DNA of 64,000 bases from Brevipalpus yothersi (GCA_003956705.1 QZCP01000839.1:124001-188000), one strand, 5' to 3'. Shown: positions 43,112-57,196, numbered from the stretch's first letter. Notes: generated by a model from the letters alone, not told the origin. Numbers and translations: made by a program.

Positions 43112-46100
43112 ATTCAGTTCTCCACTTTTCAACTCTATCTCATAACTCGATTTCCTTCAAGAAAATATTATTTTTGTTGTGTGAAAAACAACAAACGTTC
43201 TTACGCACCATCCAGGCGTTCAGCTATCATATCATCATCGTTATATAGGTAGCTGGAAGATCATGATAAGAAGAATAAGAAGGGGAGCGTTGAAAGATGA
43301 TGCTGAACGAAAAGAGAAAAAAAACGTGTGAATGAAACTGATGAAGGCAATTGTGAAGTCTCTCTCTCTCTCTTGTCAATAAGAGGGTTTGCAAATTGAA
43401 GCTGATAGCTCACGATTGACTACTTTTTCTTCCATCAAAGTCTGGGTGTCCTAGTCTGTAGGGTCTACAGCACCAAGTAGTAGCTCGTGTTCACACACAT
43501 ATACATACAGGCCACCGATCCATGGCCAAGTGGTTGAGCGTGACTAAGCTTAAAGCTATGTTGAGCAGTTGAGAAATGCCTTTTGAAAGCATTGGCACGC
43601 GACTGAGGTAACCACAACTCCTCCTTTTTCCTCTTTAACATTACACTTTGAAGCTTCATCTGAATTCTTCGGCTTTCATCATTTCCTCTGTCTCTTATAT
43701 ACACTGTCCACTCGTGTCTAGTGTCTCGCGTCTCAATGTTCTCTTGCTCTGTCAACTTGAACAAGCTTTGAGTTCTCACAGAGTCTCGCCCTGACTGAAG
43801 ATGGGAAGAAGAAAAAGTCTTCTCTCCATCATTTTAGATTGTTGTTATTCAACGATGATGCACAGCTAATCGAATATGAGTGTTCAGGAAGACACACATC
43901 ATCATGATAAATGAATGAAATGACCACGAACGTTACGTGCTGAGATAGAGAGATAGAGGAAGAGAGTCTCGAGTAAAGTGTGAGAGAGAGAGCGTGTGTC
44001 TCCATTCATTCATAAAACTGTTGAGTAAAGTTACGTTGATGGGGAGTAAGCATTGATGATGACTCATTTGCGTGGGAAGTTTCTGCTTTTTTCAAGCCTC
44101 ACCCGAAGCTATACTTTTATTCAACCTGTTGACAGGCTTATTCGAGAATTGAATTTTCCTTTCAGAAATACAAAACAACAACATGAAAAATTTGAGAGTA
44201 ACGAAATCAGTCCCAAAAAACTCTGACCGCAGAGGAAAATTCTGGATCATACAAGATATAGAGATATACATGTACATGTATATTCCTCCAAAAGAGAGAA
44301 AGAGAGAGATTTTTGATTCTCGAGGCTGACAGCGTGATTTGATGGCAATGATGATTGGCCCTCTCCTCGAGTGCTTTTGGGCAAATGTAATGGCAATATG
44401 AAGTTCATTGGCCACTTCGCATTCATCGTGCATCGGTTTTTTTCTTCTCCATCTCCATCTCTCTCTCTATTTCGAGATCTAATCGATCTACTCACGTTTG
44501 ATTCACTTTTTTTCCATAAGAAGTTAGAATATTGATGTTGATGAGTGGATATAAGAGGAGAGAGAGGGTACCGGAATCGTTGTAGCAATTTTCTCAAACT
44601 GACATGAGAACATCTACAATGCCAATAATATTGCATTGCACGTTCCTCACTTCAGGTCTTCATTTTGAATCGCTCATTACGAATCATCATCCATTCAGAT
44701 GAACTGCTATTCAAGTATCTCTTATTCACTGATTCTTTCTTTCTTTCTTTCTCTCTCTCTCTCTCTTCACTCATTATTTGGCTATCAAATGTCCTTCCAT
44801 CATCATATTTGACAGATACCAATCAACACTTGTTCAAGTTGACAGCAATAATCAAAGTTCACTTCATAAAATTTAATCGAAGGTAATCGAAAATTTGAGC
44901 CTTTCATTAACTTATATATCATGTCATACCTTTTCATTTGTCCATCTTACAGGGCTTCCTATTAGCATCCGATTGAGCTGAACTTCTTGTCTCAATTTTC
45001 TCCTGCATCAAGGCTCAGATGATAGAGCTTAAGGATGGCTATCTGAGATCTTCTTTTCTCTGATCGTCAACCACGATCACTGAGGATGCTTGAATGCTTG
45101 TCAGCATTTGATGTGAAAATTCATCAAGTCAAGAACTGTTTAATCTCAAGGGTTTTTCTGTCGATTAATCGGTTGGAATTTTGGCATTACATTTCAAATG
45201 TTGGCCAGCAATCATGTTGATTTAAGCACAAATGAGAGTAGAATTTTCTGTAATCAAGCACGAATTCTGTAGAAAGTTTATGCCTCAAGAAAATGGTTCA
45301 AAAAGCTTCTCCAATGAGTGTGGCGGAGTATTCTTGATTATTAATGGTGACATTTTCATGGGGCATTGGATAGGAATGCTGAAATTTTCATGAGCCCATA
45401 TTCAATTGAAATAAGATAAACAGTGAATGACTCAAGACCTACACTTTCCAGTTTTTTTTATACCTCCATCGATGCGGTGAAACTAGTATAAAAATTTTAC
45501 TGATTTCCGTAACTTGATCGTCTCTATTGCATCGTTTGATTTGAGCATAAAATTTTTTACGCTTCCTTGGAGGCAGAAAAAAGGTAGATCTCTCTCTCTC
45601 TCTCTCTCTCTTCTGGCTGAGTATCTTCTCTAAATCCTCTTCTCAAACCACAGGTCTTGCAAAATAATTCCACAAAAGTGTGCCAGCGTTCTAGATCTCG
45701 TGAGAAAATTTTCATTCTGAGGGCTTCTTCTTAGACTTGTATATTCGCTTCACAAAGCCAAGATACACACGTACACATCATCTCTCTTTGGGTTAATAAA
45801 TCACATCAGTCAGAACAACTGAGCCCTCCAAGCGAACCACAAGTTGGCCCTGTCTATGTGAAAGAGGAGAGACCATATCAATTCAATAGCTACGAGCCAA
45901 GAAGATGATGATCCTCTGAAAAAGAGAGAGAGAAAGTATCATCATCCTCCTGTAAGGAAGACACAGAGGTGAGGCTGGAATCTCATCTCGTTAGGCAGCA
46001 AACTCGCCTCAATCAAGAAGATGAAGCAGAGGCTTGACAACTCGCGGGATAGCCGAAAATGATGCGCTTTCGCGTTCTAAGTTTTGTATCACATCTACAG

Positions 46101-46398
46101 AGGAGGAAAAAAAGCCTATGGTTTGGTCAGTGACCGCATTTTTTCGGACGAAGAAATGTGTCCATCATGCAAGCACCCAAGTAAGAAGCAATCGATCTGG
46201 AAACTGGAGAGAGAGAACGAGAACCATCTTTTCAAGATGAATGATTTTAATTCACTGTAGTGAACTGTAAATGAATTCTGTGTGTACATATATAACTAGC
46301 TGATCGGACTACATATAGGGACACATGATATGAGTTTTCTCTTAACGAGTGTAAAAGTGGAATTAAATTGGAGAAATCATTCATTGGGTGCTACATTT

Positions 46399-46430
<32 letters not shown>

Positions 46431-48433
46431 ACTCTCTCTCCCCACATTATAGATGACTTTGTCAGTATAAGCAATGTTTCTCGTGATCTTCTAGCTTTTT
46501 TAGCTTTTCTTTCACCAATTAGCAAAGTTCTCAATTGCAATCGAAGCCTCACTCACTCTTGGTGGGCATCACAAGAGCAGTTCGGAGGCCCACTTTTTGC
46601 TTTCGATCTCATCTTGAATTTATTTTTCTCTTCTCCTTCATCTCCTTCCTACTTTATCCTATGGCTAGAGACTATCGGCATGGAATGGTGCCGATCTCTG
46701 AACATTTGAAACATATCTCAACACGCTGGGTGTAGAGCAGTCTTGCTCGACACCTAATTCATCGCTTGATGTGGCAAAAAACTCTTTGCTCAATAATCAA
46801 AGGTAAAAGATTCAGAACCGTTGGCAAGTGGCCTCAGCCTCCATGTCTTCGCTGTAGAGAGAAAGAAAAATAAAGAACTTCTCTTCCTCAGAGAGAACTA
46901 ATCAAATACACCATCAAGAGGAGAGGAAACCTGTCCCGAGAAACATTATCATCCATTTCTGTCCTCCCGCTGTCACTTCGCCTCCCGCATCCTCATCTTT
47001 TCCTCACTGAGTTAGAGTGTGTATATGTGTATACATATATATGTATATATTCAAGAATCATCTGAGGTAGATTTGTTTAAATAAATTCAAAATGATTATT
47101 CGAGTGCAACATTATTGCGAGCGAAAGTTTCCATCGTTCACTCAGCGAGTTTTGACACTGCCCGAAAGAGAGAGAGAGAGAGAAACGCTTTTCGTTTTGT
47201 GTGTGATGTAAGAGAAGATGTTTTATTATCATAAAATGTGTTCTCAATTGGACTTTGATGCCGGTCGAAGTGGAGGCGTTAAGATTTTCCTGTCTTGGGC
47301 AACTGAGTAGGAAGATTTTGGGATGACAGTCCACACTCGAAGACATTCGGCGGAGGCGTTCAGATCATCATCAAAATCAAAAAGTAGCATTGAGAATATT
47401 TTCTCTCTCTCTCTCTTTCTCTCTCTACTTGAGGAAGAAGAGTTCCTCAAGAGTATAACGAAAAATCAGCATCAACCATTGAGAAAAAGAGGGAAAGATC
47501 GAAAAATGTGATGGAAATAGCAAAAAAGTGGCGATCAGAGTACGGATAGTGATCTGGCAAAAAATCTAAGAACTGATCTTGTTTTGTATTGGCGTAGGAT
47601 GAAGCATATTGTGGTGGTGAAGAAATTAAGTAAGATGAGATACATCCATGAGGTATGGATACTCTTTACGTACAAGCTTCCGTGATTACGATGTAGTGCC
47701 CTCGATCTTTTGGGTCCTATTATCGATAAAAGCAGAGCTTTCTGAGAATATATAATGCATGATGCTATTTCGATAGACTTTTATAGGAGCAATCACCGTT
47801 CATTACAACTTAAAAAAGGAAATAAAGTTTTCAGAAGTTCCATGGGCTCCTCAACTTTTTGTTGCTAATTTTTCTGATTATTTGGCCTAGTAATGAATAG
47901 AAAATTTATCCATTCGAGAATGGAACACAAATTCACGTCCCACACTAACTTGATTTGAAGGTTCCGCTCGGAAACGCAAAGAAAAAATCAGTTTTGAGTA
48001 TTCCCTATTTCTTCATACTTCCTAGCACAGGTATGTTTTCAAGACCTATAGGGTCTGCTTGATTTGTTTCTAATATATTATTATTCATCTGGACCTTGTG
48101 AAGAGGTCTAGTCTTACTTTATCATGAAATTGCTGGAAACTATGCTCTCTCTCTCTCTCTTACTTTCAAGTCAATTAAGTCTCAAATCGTGGGGGCTTCA
48201 AGGCTTTTCTCAAGGCAAATATATAGATGACATGATGAGCCCGCTGTATATTAACAGCAACCATGTAGGCCACAGTTCCATGGCCAAGGAGAAAGAAAAA
48301 GAATTGCTCTCACATCAAACCAATTGATTATCAATCTCAATTTGATTGCCCTAAAGCTGATTTCCAGACCATTCAGTTTGATCAGTTGTTCGATTTCACT
48401 ATACAGCCGAGACAAAAAAATTTATACCTGTCA

Positions 48434-48454
48434 CTGTGTGTGTGTGTGTGTGTG
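48434..48454. repeat. (TG)n microsatellite
   Basis: About ten TG dinucleotides, the longest TG tract seen in the window. Confidence 0.9.
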
Positions 48455-50270
48455 GAATCATGTAGGCAGAAAATATTGCTTGTTTTTTCCTCTCTACCCG
48501 TTTACTGGATGATCTTGAGAGAAGGAGAGCTTTTAATCAACAAAAACTAAGCAACTATAACACTGAATTTCGTTGTCGTTGAAAAATTCCGGAAGTTAAA
48601 GAGCTTAGCGAAACCTTGGTAATCCTTCAAATATCAATTTTTTCCCCTCAATCCAAGTTATCCAATCTGTTTGCTTAGGTAATAACTTGAAGTAATTTTT
48701 GAATTCTGAACTCTGTGATGTTGCAGCAAAAATTTTGACCGCAAATCTTAAACATCTTCCCCTTGATTTGTTCTTCGAATTGCTCACCAATCATGAAAGT
48801 TGCATTGAAGATGAGGTAGATAAATGAATGAAGGTAGAGCCTTCTTTCTCTCTTCATCCTCATCTTCTTCTTTTTCATCTTCTCTCTCTTTACTCTCTTC
48901 TTACACCCTCCATTCCATCATAAATCTACACGGCATTACACTGGATTGACGTTTCTGGTCGCAACCAAGGTTTGGCCTTCTTTTGTGGACCCTTATTCTT
49001 CCGCTTGATGAAAAAAGAGCTGCAGTTTGATGGTTTGATGTGAGGAAAATAGAATAAAAGGGATGGGATTCATTTTCATGACAGAATCTTCCAAAAAAAA
49101 CACATCATACATCTAGAGTAACCAATCCTCTCTCTCTCTATCAAACCTCAAGCTCATCGACTTCTCTCCATCATCCTCTTGAGTGAACAAAAACGCGTTT
49201 TTACGACTTTTCACACTCAATTCCACGGCCTGATGATTATGGCCAAAAAATATCTGATCAATAAATCGAATACCGTCAAAGATAACAACATTCAATATAA
49301 TTTATCTATAAGTTTTCAATTGCTTCATAGAAAATACATAGAAAGAGAAAGAGAGAGAGAGAGAGAAAAGAAAGGCATGAAGTGATCAATCATTGGACCT
49401 TATTCTGTAAGCATCATGGCGTGAATAATGATGATAGTCATTTGACCAATATAAAGGCGATGAGATTGTAAGCGAAAGAGAGAGAGAGAGAGAGGGAAGA
49501 AAGATGATAGAAAAGATATGTTGTTCAAAGAGAGGAAAAGATGGAGTACATAAAAACGAGCTTATGAGAACCCTCTCTCTTTCATGTCCATTAATTGCTG
49601 CTCAATCAGCTGTTGATCTTTGAAACATGAAATTTGCCTTTTCACTCCACTTTTTTTTCATCATCTTGCCAAAGTCTTTATGTATTCTCACAGCCACACG
49701 TCCAAATGGTAGTACTGGTGTTACTACCCTGATTTTAGCCATCAGTGCCAATGTACCAATGTACTGAATAAGCCAACACCTTTCGATAAAATTTTGTTCT
49801 CTCGGGTAAGATAGAGGAGTGAGAGAATCTATTGCACTGTTTCCTCAGGAGCATTGATGGTCAATTTTCGACGGGTGGTCAATAGCACATTAGCACCTCG
49901 GGAATTTTTGGAGATGAATTGGCAACAAATGAGAGGGGATACAGAGCTGAACGTAATCAGAGGAAGAGAGGGTAAAAGAGGAGGAATATGAATGGCAGCA
50001 AAATCTCATCTAAACGGGATCCAACTATTCATGGAGATCATGTTGATAATGCTTCGATGAGCGAAATCAGTTTGATGGTGTTAAGATGATAAAATGATGA
50101 TGAGAATACTGTATTGTAATCACTTGCTGGAGCCAGTCATGTCTCCAGACAAAAAGGAGAAGAGAAAGAAAGAGAATTGTGAGGAATACTAGCTTGGCAG
50201 GAGGCTGCCAGTAGCCAAGAAGAATGCTCAGGACAGCTGGATGCTGGTCAGAGCAACACATAAGCACTCA

Positions 50271-51666
50271 TCATTCATCTGATTCCAAGATGATATCAAA
50301 TGTATCAGGCAGCTCACCGAGACCTTCATCCCATCCACCACTGCAGCCCGATTTAAAACTGCCCAGTGATTCGGTCTCAGTTGATGTGGATGGAGAACTG
50401 CATGAAAGGCCATCAGAACATAGGCTTGAAGATCGATGTTGCTGATACATGAATAGGCTATCGATATCCACTGAGATAGGATCGAAAGAATTCAGCTCAT
50501 CCATTGGATCCAAATCAAAATCTGCTAGTTTGTCACCGAAATTAAGAGAATCCAACACATTGGTGCTGATAGGATTGTTGTTGTTGATGGTAGTGGTGGT
50601 GGTGGGGGTGGTGTTGTTGTTGATACTGTTGATACTGTTGATACTGTTGATACTGTTGAGATTGTTGTAGGTCATAGGCTGGATTGGAATGTTCCCGATT
50701 GGTGGGAGTTGAGGTGGAGGCAGCGAAATTATAGGCATCGATTGATTGATGCTCTGAGCTGTTGCTTTGTTGATTGTGTAACTAGGATTCATAATACTGA
50801 TTGAGTGGGCATTGAAATGCTCGTGTTGTAATTGTAATTGTTGTTGTTGTTGAATTTGATTGATTGTGACTGGAATACATTCAGTGTCCAGTGCTTCTGA
50901 TATGGTTGGAAGAATTGCCACATTAGTCAGTGGACGCTGTGGAATATCTCGTGATACTGGAGGAGGAGAAGCGGGACGAGGAATCGGTTCATTTAATACT
51001 TTTTGGAGAGCACGAATATAGTTCACGGCTAGCCTAAGTGTGGTGATCTTGGTGAGTTTCGAAGTTGAATCATGATCACTTTCCTCAGATTCACCTGGAA
51101 TCGAAGGAACTCTTTTCTTCAGCTCTTCAAAGGCATCGTTAATTTCCTGGAGCGAGAAAAAATGAACAGAGTAATGTAATAAGAGACGGAAGTGATAGAG
51201 ACACAGGAATCTGAGAATCCAGGAATATTGTTCGAAATGAATGATAAGAACTAATCGACAACAATAATAACAATGTATTTCTTACCTGCATTCGAGTTCT
51301 TTCTCTAGCATTTGCATTCTTTCGTCGATATTTGCTCAACGGCGGAGGCCTCTGTTTTGGCTTCGGCTCTTTTCGAGGATTTTTTCGCTTCTTTTCAGTT
51401 TCTATTCGAACTTGAATGGATTTTGTTCGAAGATTGTATTTTCCTAGTGCAGGTATTTTCACACCGGCCACCTCATTTTGAACATTTTCTTTTCCACTGG
51501 AATTGGGAATAACTTCACTGGATGATGTGGTGGGAGTATTCATTTGATCAACATTGGTAACAGTAGATCCATGGGATGATGATGGAACATCACTAGATCT
51601 TGTAGTAATAATTGACTGCGCTGAAGCAGCCACTGGAACGGTATCATTACAGGTATCAACTTCCAT
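50271..51666 (-). CDS. dei: bHLH transcription factor, Delilah/taxi-like
   Basis: Exons 51666-51286 (127 codons) and 51146-50271 join in phase 0 at GT-AG sites, splitting the bHLH domain, and give 418 residues. The basic region and helix 1 read KYRRKNANARERTRMQEIND and AFEELKKRVP. The loop is GESEESDHDST, and helix 2 is KLTKITTLRLAVNYIRALQ. The conserved block before the basic region (YNLRTKSIQVR, then PKPKQRPPPLSKYRRK) is what points to Drosophila Delilah, a factor of muscle-attachment (tendon) and wing cells. Other neurogenic-type bHLH families lack that PLSKYRRK lead-in. The C-terminal half is low complexity (polyQ, Asn/Thr runs and a repeated Ser-Ile-Asn block) and ends with an acidic, Ser-rich tail. 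The surrounding 10 kb on each side is nearly gene-free, as is common for developmental regulators. Confidence 0.85.
50612..50660. repeat. 9-bp coding minisatellite in the bHLH gene
   Basis: The unit GATACTGTT is repeated about four times (last unit degenerate), encoding Asn-Ser-Ile repeats on the minus strand, and sits next to GTT/GGT trinucleotide runs (50575-50625) encoding Asn and Thr. Both are in frame with the C-terminal half of the Delilah-like protein. Confidence 0.85.
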
Positions 51667-52030
51667 TGTGTATACTGTGTATTAACAAACAAAAATAGGG
51701 AGGTCACAACAATATAGATAACGGGAAAAAATCAGCTCAATAGAAAATATATATGTTCTGTATTCAGAAAACAGTTTGGCAGCGATTCCAGCTCGGTGTT
51801 TGCACGAGCTGCATGCTCACACACTCAACTGTATCGGCACTTGGAGAGAGAATGAAGTCAATATGATCATCGTAAGAAGAAGAGAGAGAAAAAGAGAGAG
51901 AAAAAGAGAGAGAGAGAGAGATGTTTTACCTGTTGGACGATGATAAAGCTAGGTGAAGAAAGATGCTGGATGAACAGGTTTTGAAGATATTGGGGAGGAT
52001 GGAATGGACCAAGCAAATAAGCGAAAGAGA

Positions 52031-52032
<2 letters not shown>

Positions 52033-52070
<38 letters not shown>
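52033..52070. repeat. (GA)n microsatellite
   Basis: About 19 GA dinucleotides, about 370 bases upstream of the bHLH start codon. Confidence 0.95.
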
Positions 52071-52072
<2 letters not shown>

Positions 52073-52838
52073 CCGATGAGGAGTCTCTTTCTTCCTCTTT
52101 CTCTTGGATTGAAGCTAAAATGTTGGAGAGAGAATCTGAGCTTAAAGGCGAACAAAGTTTTCCTAAAGATTTTCTAATGGCTTTGATTATATTTTGGCCG
52201 AAAATTTTCGCCGCTCCTCGATAACAAAAGAAGCAAAAAGTGAGAGTAGAAGAGAAGTTTCCTTCCAAGAGTTTAGGGCTCAGTCAGTTGGAGAGAGAGA
52301 GAGAGGAAAAAAGAGAGAAAAAGTTCAGAAATAAGTGAAAAATTCAGAAGATAAATATTACAGTCGATGGTTATGATCATTACTGTGGAAAATGACGTTC
52401 CCTAGTTTCTTGGACTTGCTTCCCTATGACAAATTCATTTGATCACTGAGCAGAGTGAGACGATATTCCAGAATGTGCTGGTGAATCTGAGCCCTCACGA
52501 GCAAAAATTCAGCAAGTCTATAGACCTTAGCGACACTGATCCAAGGTAAATAAATAGTAACGTCTTTTTCTTACTTCTCTCTCTCTAAGCATCTCTTGCC
52601 AAAAATAAATAAAACGCTTTGAAATTATTTACATCATAAGCAATAGCTCGATCAAATACAGTCTCTCTTCCTCGTAAAACCTTATTCATGAGGAGCATTA
52701 TTCTCACCAATCGCTTGAAAGATGGTCAAACGATCTGCAAGAAATGATCATCAGGTCGCAGCGGGCATCTTTACTTATGGATGCTCGTTATTATGGCCAA
52801 AAGTTTTCTCTCTTTCTCTACATACCAACATGCCGTTT

Positions 52839-52842
<4 letters not shown>

Positions 52843-52902
<60 letters not shown>
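52843..52902. repeat. (CT)n microsatellite
   Basis: About 30 CT dinucleotides. Confidence 0.95.
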
Positions 52903-52906
<4 letters not shown>

Positions 52907-54675
52907 TCCATCGAACAGAGCAACAGTGATACTAAGATTTGGGTGTTGTGTTCGGGTGGAACCCAAGAAGAAAAAGAAGCGGAATCGGATTTAGTCTCCA
53001 TCCCATTAAAAGTCTTTTTTTGTAGAGGAGAGAAATGATGGTCGGGAGAGAGAGAGAAAGAGAGAAAGAGAGAAAGAAGGAGACTTTATGACTTGAGAAG
53101 AATCATTTGCTTCCATTTGACACTTGCCCTCATCTCTCCTTATCTTCTTCTCTCGGTGTGTATATGAGGCTGAGAGAGTAGGCCTCGAACAATTAAGAAT
53201 CTCAAGCTGATACCTCCCAATTTATCCTCCCATCAATGATGATGACCAAAGGTCTTCGAACGGTCAGAGGGCTGTTGTCGAACATAACATAATATGTTTG
53301 AAAAGTTTTTCAACGAATTGCCGTGTATCACGCAGTTATGCATAAGATGTACATTTCGCGTTCACCATGATCACCCTTGTGAGTGATGAACATTAACCGA
53401 AACAAAGACTCTCTCCATCTCTTCCTTTACGAGCTGTTGTGTGAAGCCAGTATTTGGCACCTCAGTTGGAGGGTCAAGATTATCACCATTGGACATCGGT
53501 GCTATAGCCATTGAATGCTAGGCTTGGAAAAAAAATTTCATGAGTTGATAGCCATCAACTCAGCAAGCATAGTGATATTCCCCAGGAGATACCATTCGAA
53601 ATATTCGGGCTCTAAAGAGAAAAGTTGGAGGCTTGAAAAACTTTTTTACATGTTCCAAAGACTGTTGGAACTCTATAATTCTCATCGAAGGGCGATGGAA
53701 CATGATCCCAAGTGCTTTCAAGTGGAAAATCAGATCTCTATCGGCTTAGGCTCATATGGCAAATTATCGGCTGTATGATTGGAAATAAATGGGGAGCATA
53801 CCATAAATGATATTTCATTCTTGATTTTTTGAGCTCAATTTTTTCTTGCCGATATTTGAATTAGCTCAACTAGAACATCTCTTTGAATTTGAAATCAAGT
53901 TTTTTCATACACACACATGTTATCCATCTCATTAGTTGAAACGAAACTAATATATCTCAACAAGTTATCAAAAGTTTTCTTCTTCTTTGCTTCTCAGAAT
54001 GATATTAATAATGTAATTTTGTGGAAATCAGCTTCTGATGATTTGATCAACATCCACCACACACAGCATGTCATTGATGAAGTCGATCATACAAGCAATT
54101 AGAAAGAGAAGCAAAATTTTCTGTTGAAAGATTGAAAATTTCAAATCTCGTGCTTATCAAGCTGAAGAGAGAGAGAGAGAGAGAGAGAGAAAGAAAGAAA
54201 GAAAGAGAGAAGCGGGCCAAACCTTGCTACCTTCAATCGCCACAAGATTGAGAGCCTGTTGATGCAGCATGCAATTCGCGAATCAATCAGATCATTTCTC
54301 TTCGTCACTTGCTAATAAGACGGTTAATTAGAATCGGATTTAATGGATTTCTCTTTCTCTCTCCCTCTCTTCCTTTGAACTCTGTTCTATCTCAACCCAA
54401 AACTCTTGCCTCTTGTAAAGTAGGACTCACAGAGAGAAACTCCACTCACATGCATGTACGCTTCTCTAGTCCACATATTTCGAGTTGTGCCCTTTTATTG
54501 ACCACAAGCATTATCTAGATTGTGTGTTCATTGATCAATCCTCAACTTGCAGCCATGATCAAAAGAGTATAGTGTATTGAGGATCCTCTCAAAAAAGTGC
54601 GGACATCTCGTCAAAATGCGGCCACAACGATCGAAGCCGATCATCATTGCACAGCTTGGAACCATTCTAGGGGAT

Positions 54676-54678
<3 letters not shown>

Positions 54679-54737
<59 letters not shown>
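54679..54737. repeat. (CT)n microsatellite
   Basis: About 29 CT dinucleotides. Confidence 0.95.
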
Positions 54738-54739
<2 letters not shown>

Positions 54740-55236
54740 ATTCAGAAGCTGTATTAGTCACTTGCCTTACTTGCCTTCAAGGTATGAGCTGTAATTTTGT
54801 GCCAAGATGGTGATGAGCATCAATACAAGAATAATCAGAAAAATGAGTGGATGAAGCTTAGCGGAAGGAGAAAATCGGATCAACATGATGAAAGCATGAC
54901 AACAAGCTCATCATCGAAGTCAGCAGGCAATTAATCGAATTAAATGAAGAAAAGATGCTCTCGCTGATCTTACTCATCTTACTTCAAATGTGAGCTGAAC
55001 GTGAGTTAACCTATGGAATGACAATCCGATTCTGTGCTCAGGGAATCATGACTGGGCAGTGATAATCGATTTCTGATCATGATGGATTTTGATCGCTCCA
55101 CAATGAGCCATGAAGCTATTAATCTTTTCTCTTTTGTTCCACTTGTTGATCCAATATAATTTACGCCTATTCTTGAAACCAATACTAAATAATAATCTTT
55201 AAACCTCACCAAAATCCATCCTGATTTCCTTCATAT

Positions 55237-55239
<3 letters not shown>

Positions 55240-55273
<34 letters not shown>
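55240..55273. repeat. (GA)n microsatellite
   Basis: About 17 GA dinucleotides. Confidence 0.95.
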
Positions 55274-55276
<3 letters not shown>

Positions 55277-55824
55277 TTAGTTCAATAATATTTTAATTTT
55301 ATACACTCTCTTCCATCATTGAATGGTCTGAATTGGCCAAATTAACTAATTACTACAAGCACTCAGAACAATTAGCTGACCCTTATCTATAACAAGTCAG
55401 TTATCGATGGATTCTCACCTTTCTTGATATCTTTCTAGTCCACAGTTTTTATTTCTAGTGACCATCAAATTTTTCGATTGTCAAAACCTTTGGAATATAT
55501 CCTAGTTGATCTTTTTCTGTGTGCAAAACAAAAATAAACTTGTGTGAAAGTCTTCAATAATCTTCTCAAAGCTTGTCTCTTTCAAAACGGGCACATGTGA
55601 ACTTTCCCATGTTTTTATTGTTCAGGCTCTTTTGGATCTAGAACGTAGAACCTCATTTTACGTCACCAACAAGACATCATATAAGTTTTGCTCATCTCTT
55701 TGGGTGTTTATCAGTTTAAAAAATAAAGAAAAACATATCAGAATAAATGATGTTCGTTTTCATTCATCGTTTTTTTCATTTTCATGCCAAGCTCGCCCGC
55801 ATCATGAGCTCAGCCCTTCAGAAA

Positions 55825-55839
<15 letters not shown>

Positions 55840-55915
<76 letters not shown>
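55840..55915. repeat. (GA)n microsatellite, longest in the window
   Basis: About 38 GA dinucleotides preceded by GAAA tetramers (55821-55839). Confidence 0.95.
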
Positions 55916-55918
<3 letters not shown>

Positions 55919-55990
55919 GATGAGAAAAGCAAAAGTTGAGACTAGCTTTTCTCCTCATTTCGCAGAATACATCAGTGAACATACAAGATA

Positions 55991-56016
55991 CAAGTGGGTG
56001 AGATTCCACCCACTTG
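55991..56016. repeat. Perfect 10-bp-stem hairpin
   Basis: CAAGTGGGTG, a 6-nt loop (AGATTC), then CACCCACTTG, the exact reverse complement. It lies 75 bases downstream of the longest GA tract. Function unknown. Confidence 0.7.
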
Positions 56017-57196
56017 CGTTTTCGCGCGTCGAGAAGCATGCTGGACTCTTGGATCACTTGATTAACGGACAGGCTGGAAGGACATTTCCCTAGCATAGAG
56101 AATATAAAAGCCTGCGGTCAGTGATACGGGAGAGACGAAATATAGCCTCTCCTGGAAGAATTCATGGGCTACTTTTGGTCACCTCACATGAGAACTGATC
56201 CCATCGTATTCATGAGGGAGGAATCATTTGAGCTATCAACTTGATGGTAAGCTAATATTCAGCTCGGAACATTAATCGGATTGAAAGGAAAGCATAGAGT
56301 GGGAGTAGAAAAAACCGTTCCAACCGCCTACATCATCTGAATGACCCAATCGCCTTTCTTCAGACCTTTTCGCTTCATTTGGAGGCTTGTTCACCATGTT
56401 CCATCAGCTAGTGATGTTATTGAATTCATGAAAATGGAATAGAAGAATCTAGGAGCCAAGTGAAATTGGTAGGAGAGAGAAAACTTGTGGCCCATGAATT
56501 TGAATCAGTTTTATGAATCGATTACATGAACAGATAATCGATTGTGAATCAAGTGAAGATTTTTTAGAAAGTTACAGGAAAGATACTTTTTTCCGTTGTT
56601 TTCTCATTACGTATCAAAGACTTATTCAATTTCACTATTTTTTCTATCTTGGAAAAAGTTTTCGGGTCTAATACCCTTTTTGCACTGAGCTGTTAAGAAA
56701 GCTTTCACAATAAATGAGATAGCAAAAAAATCTGAAAGATTGTAACGCCTTTCCTTCTATCCATTAGAACATCTTTGTTAACGTTATAGCTCATATTTTT
56801 TTGTTGGTAAGCGAGCCTAAAACAAAGGAGGGTCATTATTTTTCATAGATAAATGTATTTGAGAATGATTTTTCGAGCCCAAAGAGCCCGAAATGATGAA
56901 AAATCGATGTATGCCTCCTATATATTTTGTTTTACTTTCCTACCACTAACTCTTAGTACAGGTCTTAATGAGCGTTGAAATTGAATAAGATCGGAGGTAC
57001 GTGAAAATGCATAGTGTATAAATCAAGCTTACTAATCACCTCAAAACAAACTAGTCTAATAAATTTTAACATAGATGAAGCTTGAAAATGAATGGAAAAA
57101 GAGTGTGGCCAGTGACAAAACTGAAGCCACAGGTCATAGACGCATCGTTATACAGACAAATGAAGCATTAATCGGAGGAAAAAGAGTGGAAAAGGC

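Larger units (their letters stand above)
40052..50270. other. Gene-poor, GA/CT-microsatellite-rich region 3' of the bHLH gene
   Basis: No supported gene. Long dinucleotide tracts lie at 42158-42223, 42717-42764 and 43068-43109. Shorter ones are at 41911-41926, 43360-43374, 44748-44766, 45593-45611, 47168-47182, 49321-49370 and 49476-49494, with a (TG)n tract at 48434-48454 and an alternating TA/TG stretch at 47020-47050. Open frames here are mostly translated simple repeats. The bHLH gene's 3' UTR probably occupies the last few hundred bases before 50271. Confidence 0.5.

Noticed and set aside
43515..43620. tRNA-like A box (TGGCCAAGTGGTTGAGCG)
   Set aside because: No B box or closing acceptor stem follows at tRNA spacing.
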